Shown piece after piece: positions 61,971 to 64,000 of a stretch of DNA of 64,000 nucleotides (the stretch's first letter is position 1; every line of letters begins with the position of its first letter). The stretch comes from Anaerolineae bacterium (GTDB taxonomy: Bacteria > Chloroflexota > Anaerolineae > 4572-78 > J111): the NCBI GenBank assembly GCA_023151115.1, contig JAKLJP010000009.1, positions 62,001 through 126,000 on the forward strand, given 5' to 3'. The notes under the pieces were generated by a model. It searched no databases, was not told the DNA's origin, and saw only the letters and a program-made list of their open reading frames with translations. A program made the translations under genes and the position numbers.

Positions 61971-62424
61971 GTTTCATTTGCTTCAAATACGCCAAAACGA
62001 CGTTCATCTCAAAGCCGAATTGCAGCTTTTCCCGCAGGTGCCACTCGTAGACCTCGGCGGGGGTTAACCAGGCAACCTCTCGAATCTCGTCGCTTTTGAG
62101 CGGGCCGAGCGGCCCCAAAGGCCGGGCGACAAAAATGGTGTAATCCAGACCGGATCGGCTGTAAAAGACTCCCAACTCACTCAACACTTCAATTTCAACC
62201 GACAGCTCTTCGCGCATCTCTCGATGCAGAGCGGTCAGAGGATCAATCTCATCCGGGTCGAGCCGTCCGCCAGGAAACGTCCATTTATCAAACAAACCAG
62301 GATCGTGGCAGTTGTGATGGATAAACAGGATATGTTTGCCGTCTACCAGCACGGCCCGCACTGCATAAGGACAGTTCGATTTACGATTTACGATTTTGGA
62401 TTTACGATTTTGGATTTGCATCAA
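61966..62424 (-). CDS. NUDIX hydrolase
   Basis: 152 residues. The NUDIX box reads GGRLDPDEIDPLTALHREMREEL plus SVEI (residues ~51-78), with REMREEL supplying the metal-binding Glu residues. The first ~16 residues (MMQIQNRKSKIVNRKS) are translated from a TTACGATTTTGGAT repeat, so the functional start may be internal. Hydrolyses nucleoside diphosphate-X compounds. Confidence 0.85.
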   Translation of the reverse strand: MMQIQNRKSKIVNRKSNCPYAVRAVLVDGKHILFIHHNCHDPGLFDKWTFPGGRLDPDEIDPLTALHREMREELSVEIEVLSELGVFYSRSGLDYTIFVARPLGPLGPLKSDEIREVAWLTPAEVYEWHLREKLQFGFEMNVVLAYLKQMKQ

Positions 62425-62480
62425 GCTGATTTTGAAACCTGGAGGCTGCTGCCCTGTTACCTGCTACCTTGCTCCCTTGT

Positions 62481-64000
62481 CTACCCCTCATCCGCCGTCG
62501 GGTCGGCCTCATCGTCGGCCTGAGTGATCAGCACCGGCCGGCCTTTGCCGCCTTCATCTGCCCCTATAATACCCTGTTGTTCCATTTCGTCAATTAAGCG
62601 GGCTGCCCGACTGTAGCCAATCCGTAGGCGGCGCTGCAGCAGCGACACCGACGCTTTGCCCTGCTCGCGCACCACTTCAATGGCTTTCTCCAGCAGTTCA
62701 TCATCTTTGGCTTCAGCCGTCCCTTTCTCCATGGCCTTGTACTCTTCCCACAGCGGACGCTGCACCAAATCGGTGTTGACCTGGGCCGGGCCGCGCGGCT
62801 CTCGTTCCGCCGAGTAGTTGGCCCCGCGCCAGAAGCGCACCAGCCGATTCATCTCCTGATCGGATACAAAGACGCCTTGCAAACGCTGCAGCTTGGCCGA
62901 GTCGGCGGCCATGTACAGCATGTCCCCCTTGCCTAATAACCGTTCCGCGCCCGGTGAGTCCAAAATAACCCGCGAGTCAATCTGGCTGGTCACGGCAAAG
63001 GCAATCCGGGCCGGGAAGTTGGCCTTGATCAGACCTGTCACCACGTCCACCGAGGGCCGCTGCGTCGCCAGGATCATGTGAATGCCGGTGGCGCGGGCCA
63101 TTTGGGCAATGCGGGTAATGGTCCGCTCCACCTCATCGGGAGCCATCATCATCAGGTCGGCCAGTTCATCAATAATTAGGACAATGTAAGGCAGCGTGTC
63201 CTTGCCCTCTTTGGTCGCCTTTTCGTTGTAGCCGACGATATTGCGGGCGCTTTCCTGGGCAAACAGCTTGTAGCGGCGCTCCATCTCGCGGGTGGCCCAA
63301 CTCAACACGCCGACCACCTTTTCCAGGTCGGTCACCACCGGGGCCAGCAGGTGCGGAATACCGTTGTAATTGACCAACTCGACCATTTTGGGGTCAATCA
63401 TCAACAGGCGCAGTGTTTCGGGGGTGTGGGTGGTGATCAGGCAGGCCACCACCGCGTTGATGCAAACGCTCTTGCCGGAGCCGGTTGCCCCGGCGATGAG
63501 CAGGTGCGGCATCGAGGTCAGATCGGCAATGACAGCCCGGCCCGACACGTCCTGACCCAGGGCTAATTTCAGCGGGCCGGAGACGCGCTGAAAACGCTCT
63601 GACTCCATCAGACTCCGCAGAGTGACCAGATTGGTGGCCGAATTGGGCACTTCCAGCCCCACATAGGGCCGGCCCGGAATGGGTGCTTCAATACGGATGG
63701 GAGCCGCCGACAGGGCTAGGGCTAAATCATTGGCCAGGCCAACAATGCGCGACACCCGTACCCGGCGCGGGTTGCCTTTAGCATCTTTGGTGGCCATGAA
63801 GCCCGGCTCCAGCCCAAACTGCGTCACCGAAGGTCCCTGGTTAATTTCCCGTACCTTTACTTCCACGCCAAAGCTGGCCAGGGTTTCTTCGATAACTTTG
63901 ACCCGCTGCCGAATTTCGACCTCGCTGATTTCCAGCTCCAGGCCCTCTTCAAAAATCTGGTCCACCTGAGGTAAGCGCCAGCGGTGGCTGCCATCAGCCA
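62481..64000 (-). CDS. ftsK: FtsK/SpoIIIE DNA translocase (5' part outside window)
   Basis: At least 505 residues; the frame stays open to the right edge, so the GTG at 63965 is not the start. Beta domain: PHLLIAGATGSGKSVCINA (Walker A), MIDPKMVELVNYNGIPHLL, VLIIDELADLMM (Walker B), ILATQRPSVDVVTG. C-terminal gamma winged helix (SVSLLQRRLRIGYSRAARLIDEM). FtsK pumps DNA during division and activates Xer recombination; a Xer gene lies at 12274. Confidence 0.95.
   Translation of the reverse strand, partial: ADGSHRWRLPQVDQIFEEGLELEISEVEIRQRVKVIEETLASFGVEVKVREINQGPSVTQFGLEPGFMATKDAKGNPRRVRVSRIVGLANDLALALSAAPIRIEAPIPGRPYVGLEVPNSATNLVTLRSLMESERFQRVSGPLKLALGQDVSGRAVIADLTSMPHLLIAGATGSGKSVCINAVVACLITTHTPETLRLLMIDPKMVELVNYNGIPHLLAPVVTDLEKVVGVLSWATREMERRYKLFAQESARNIVGYNEKATKEGKDTLPYIVLIIDELADLMMMAPDEVERTITRIAQMARATGIHMILATQRPSVDVVTGLIKANFPARIAFAVTSQIDSRVILDSPGAERLLGKGDMLYMAADSAKLQRLQGVFVSDQEMNRLVRFWRGANYSAEREPRGPAQVNTDLVQRPLWEEYKAMEKGTAEAKDDELLEKAIEVVREQGKASVSLLQRRLRIGYSRAARLIDEMEQQGIIGADEGGKGRPVLITQADDEADPTADEG

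Noticed and set aside
1..64000. tRNA or rRNA genes
   Set aside because: I looked for T-loop and CCA-type cloverleaf patterns in the spacers by eye and found none I could support; tRNAscan would settle it.

Overview
The window looks like a chromosomal segment of an uncultured Chloroflexota (Anaerolineae-like) bacterium. This is inferred from the gene repertoire: Thr-Pro-linker surface proteins with LysM or Ig-like domains, a RarA-methyltransferase fusion, an ADP-forming acyl-CoA synthetase next to a P-loop/DRTGG protein, a very large multi-GAF hybrid kinase, and intergenic regions crowded with palindromic repeats. No rRNA, tRNA, CRISPR array or autonomous transposase was found. The two outermost genes run off the window edges.

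Layout. 0-2.8 kb: a type II restriction-modification (R-M) locus with an endonuclease 3' part, a Dam-like methylase, a second beta-type methylase and an XRE regulator with operator-like repeats. 2.8-15.2 kb: housekeeping and surface genes (HAD hydrolase, PurB, RmlC-like epimerase, MurI, LysM lipoprotein, membrane phosphodiesterase, a divergent argininosuccinate-lyase-like enzyme coupled to an unrecognised gene, a Xer recombinase behind a structured leader, purine nucleoside phosphorylase, a membrane Ig-like protein). 15.3-18.7 kb: an AT-richer second R-M module with a HaeII-like endonuclease and a large zinc-finger DNA methylase. 18.7-20.6 kb: a DprA-like protein and a YefM/YoeB toxin-antitoxin pair. 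20.7-32.5 kb: acetate/acyl-CoA metabolism (AMP-forming Acs; acetyl-CoA hydrolase fused to a GNAT domain; ADP-forming acyl-CoA synthetase; DRTGG protein), interrupted by a frameshifted secreted lipase-like gene. 32.6-37.4 kb: SLC13 transporter, RarA-methyltransferase fusion, Fur-family regulator.

37.5-52.9 kb: one long minus-strand run that looks like a signalling/lipid module. In transcription order it holds a DUF4388 protein, a Ras-like GTPase, an alpha/beta hydrolase, a left-handed beta-helix protein, an acyl-ACP-reductase-like enzyme, a response regulator with a degenerate GGDEF domain, a ~2300-residue hybrid kinase with nine GAF domains, a single-domain response regulator, a second alpha/beta hydrolase that has lost its nucleophile serine, and a V4R-domain protein. 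This is the best candidate for an undescribed multi-gene system. 53.4-64 kb: RNase D, HAD, thioesterase, quinone oxidoreductase, a short Rho, a UPF0175/DUF3368 toxin-antitoxin pair, MutM, a phosphoglucomutase-like HAD, a small membrane protein, NUDIX and FtsK.

The other striking layer is repeat DNA. At least six palindromic families recur at distant sites. One ~80-90 bp element is flanked in all three copies by 10-11 bp direct repeats, as expected for a MITE. Another is a tandem array with a conserved core and exchangeable hairpins, whose last unit supplies the ribosome-binding site of the acetyl-CoA hydrolase gene. Several repeats have entered coding sequence and are translated (inside PurB, and at the ends of the ArgH-like and NUDIX proteins).
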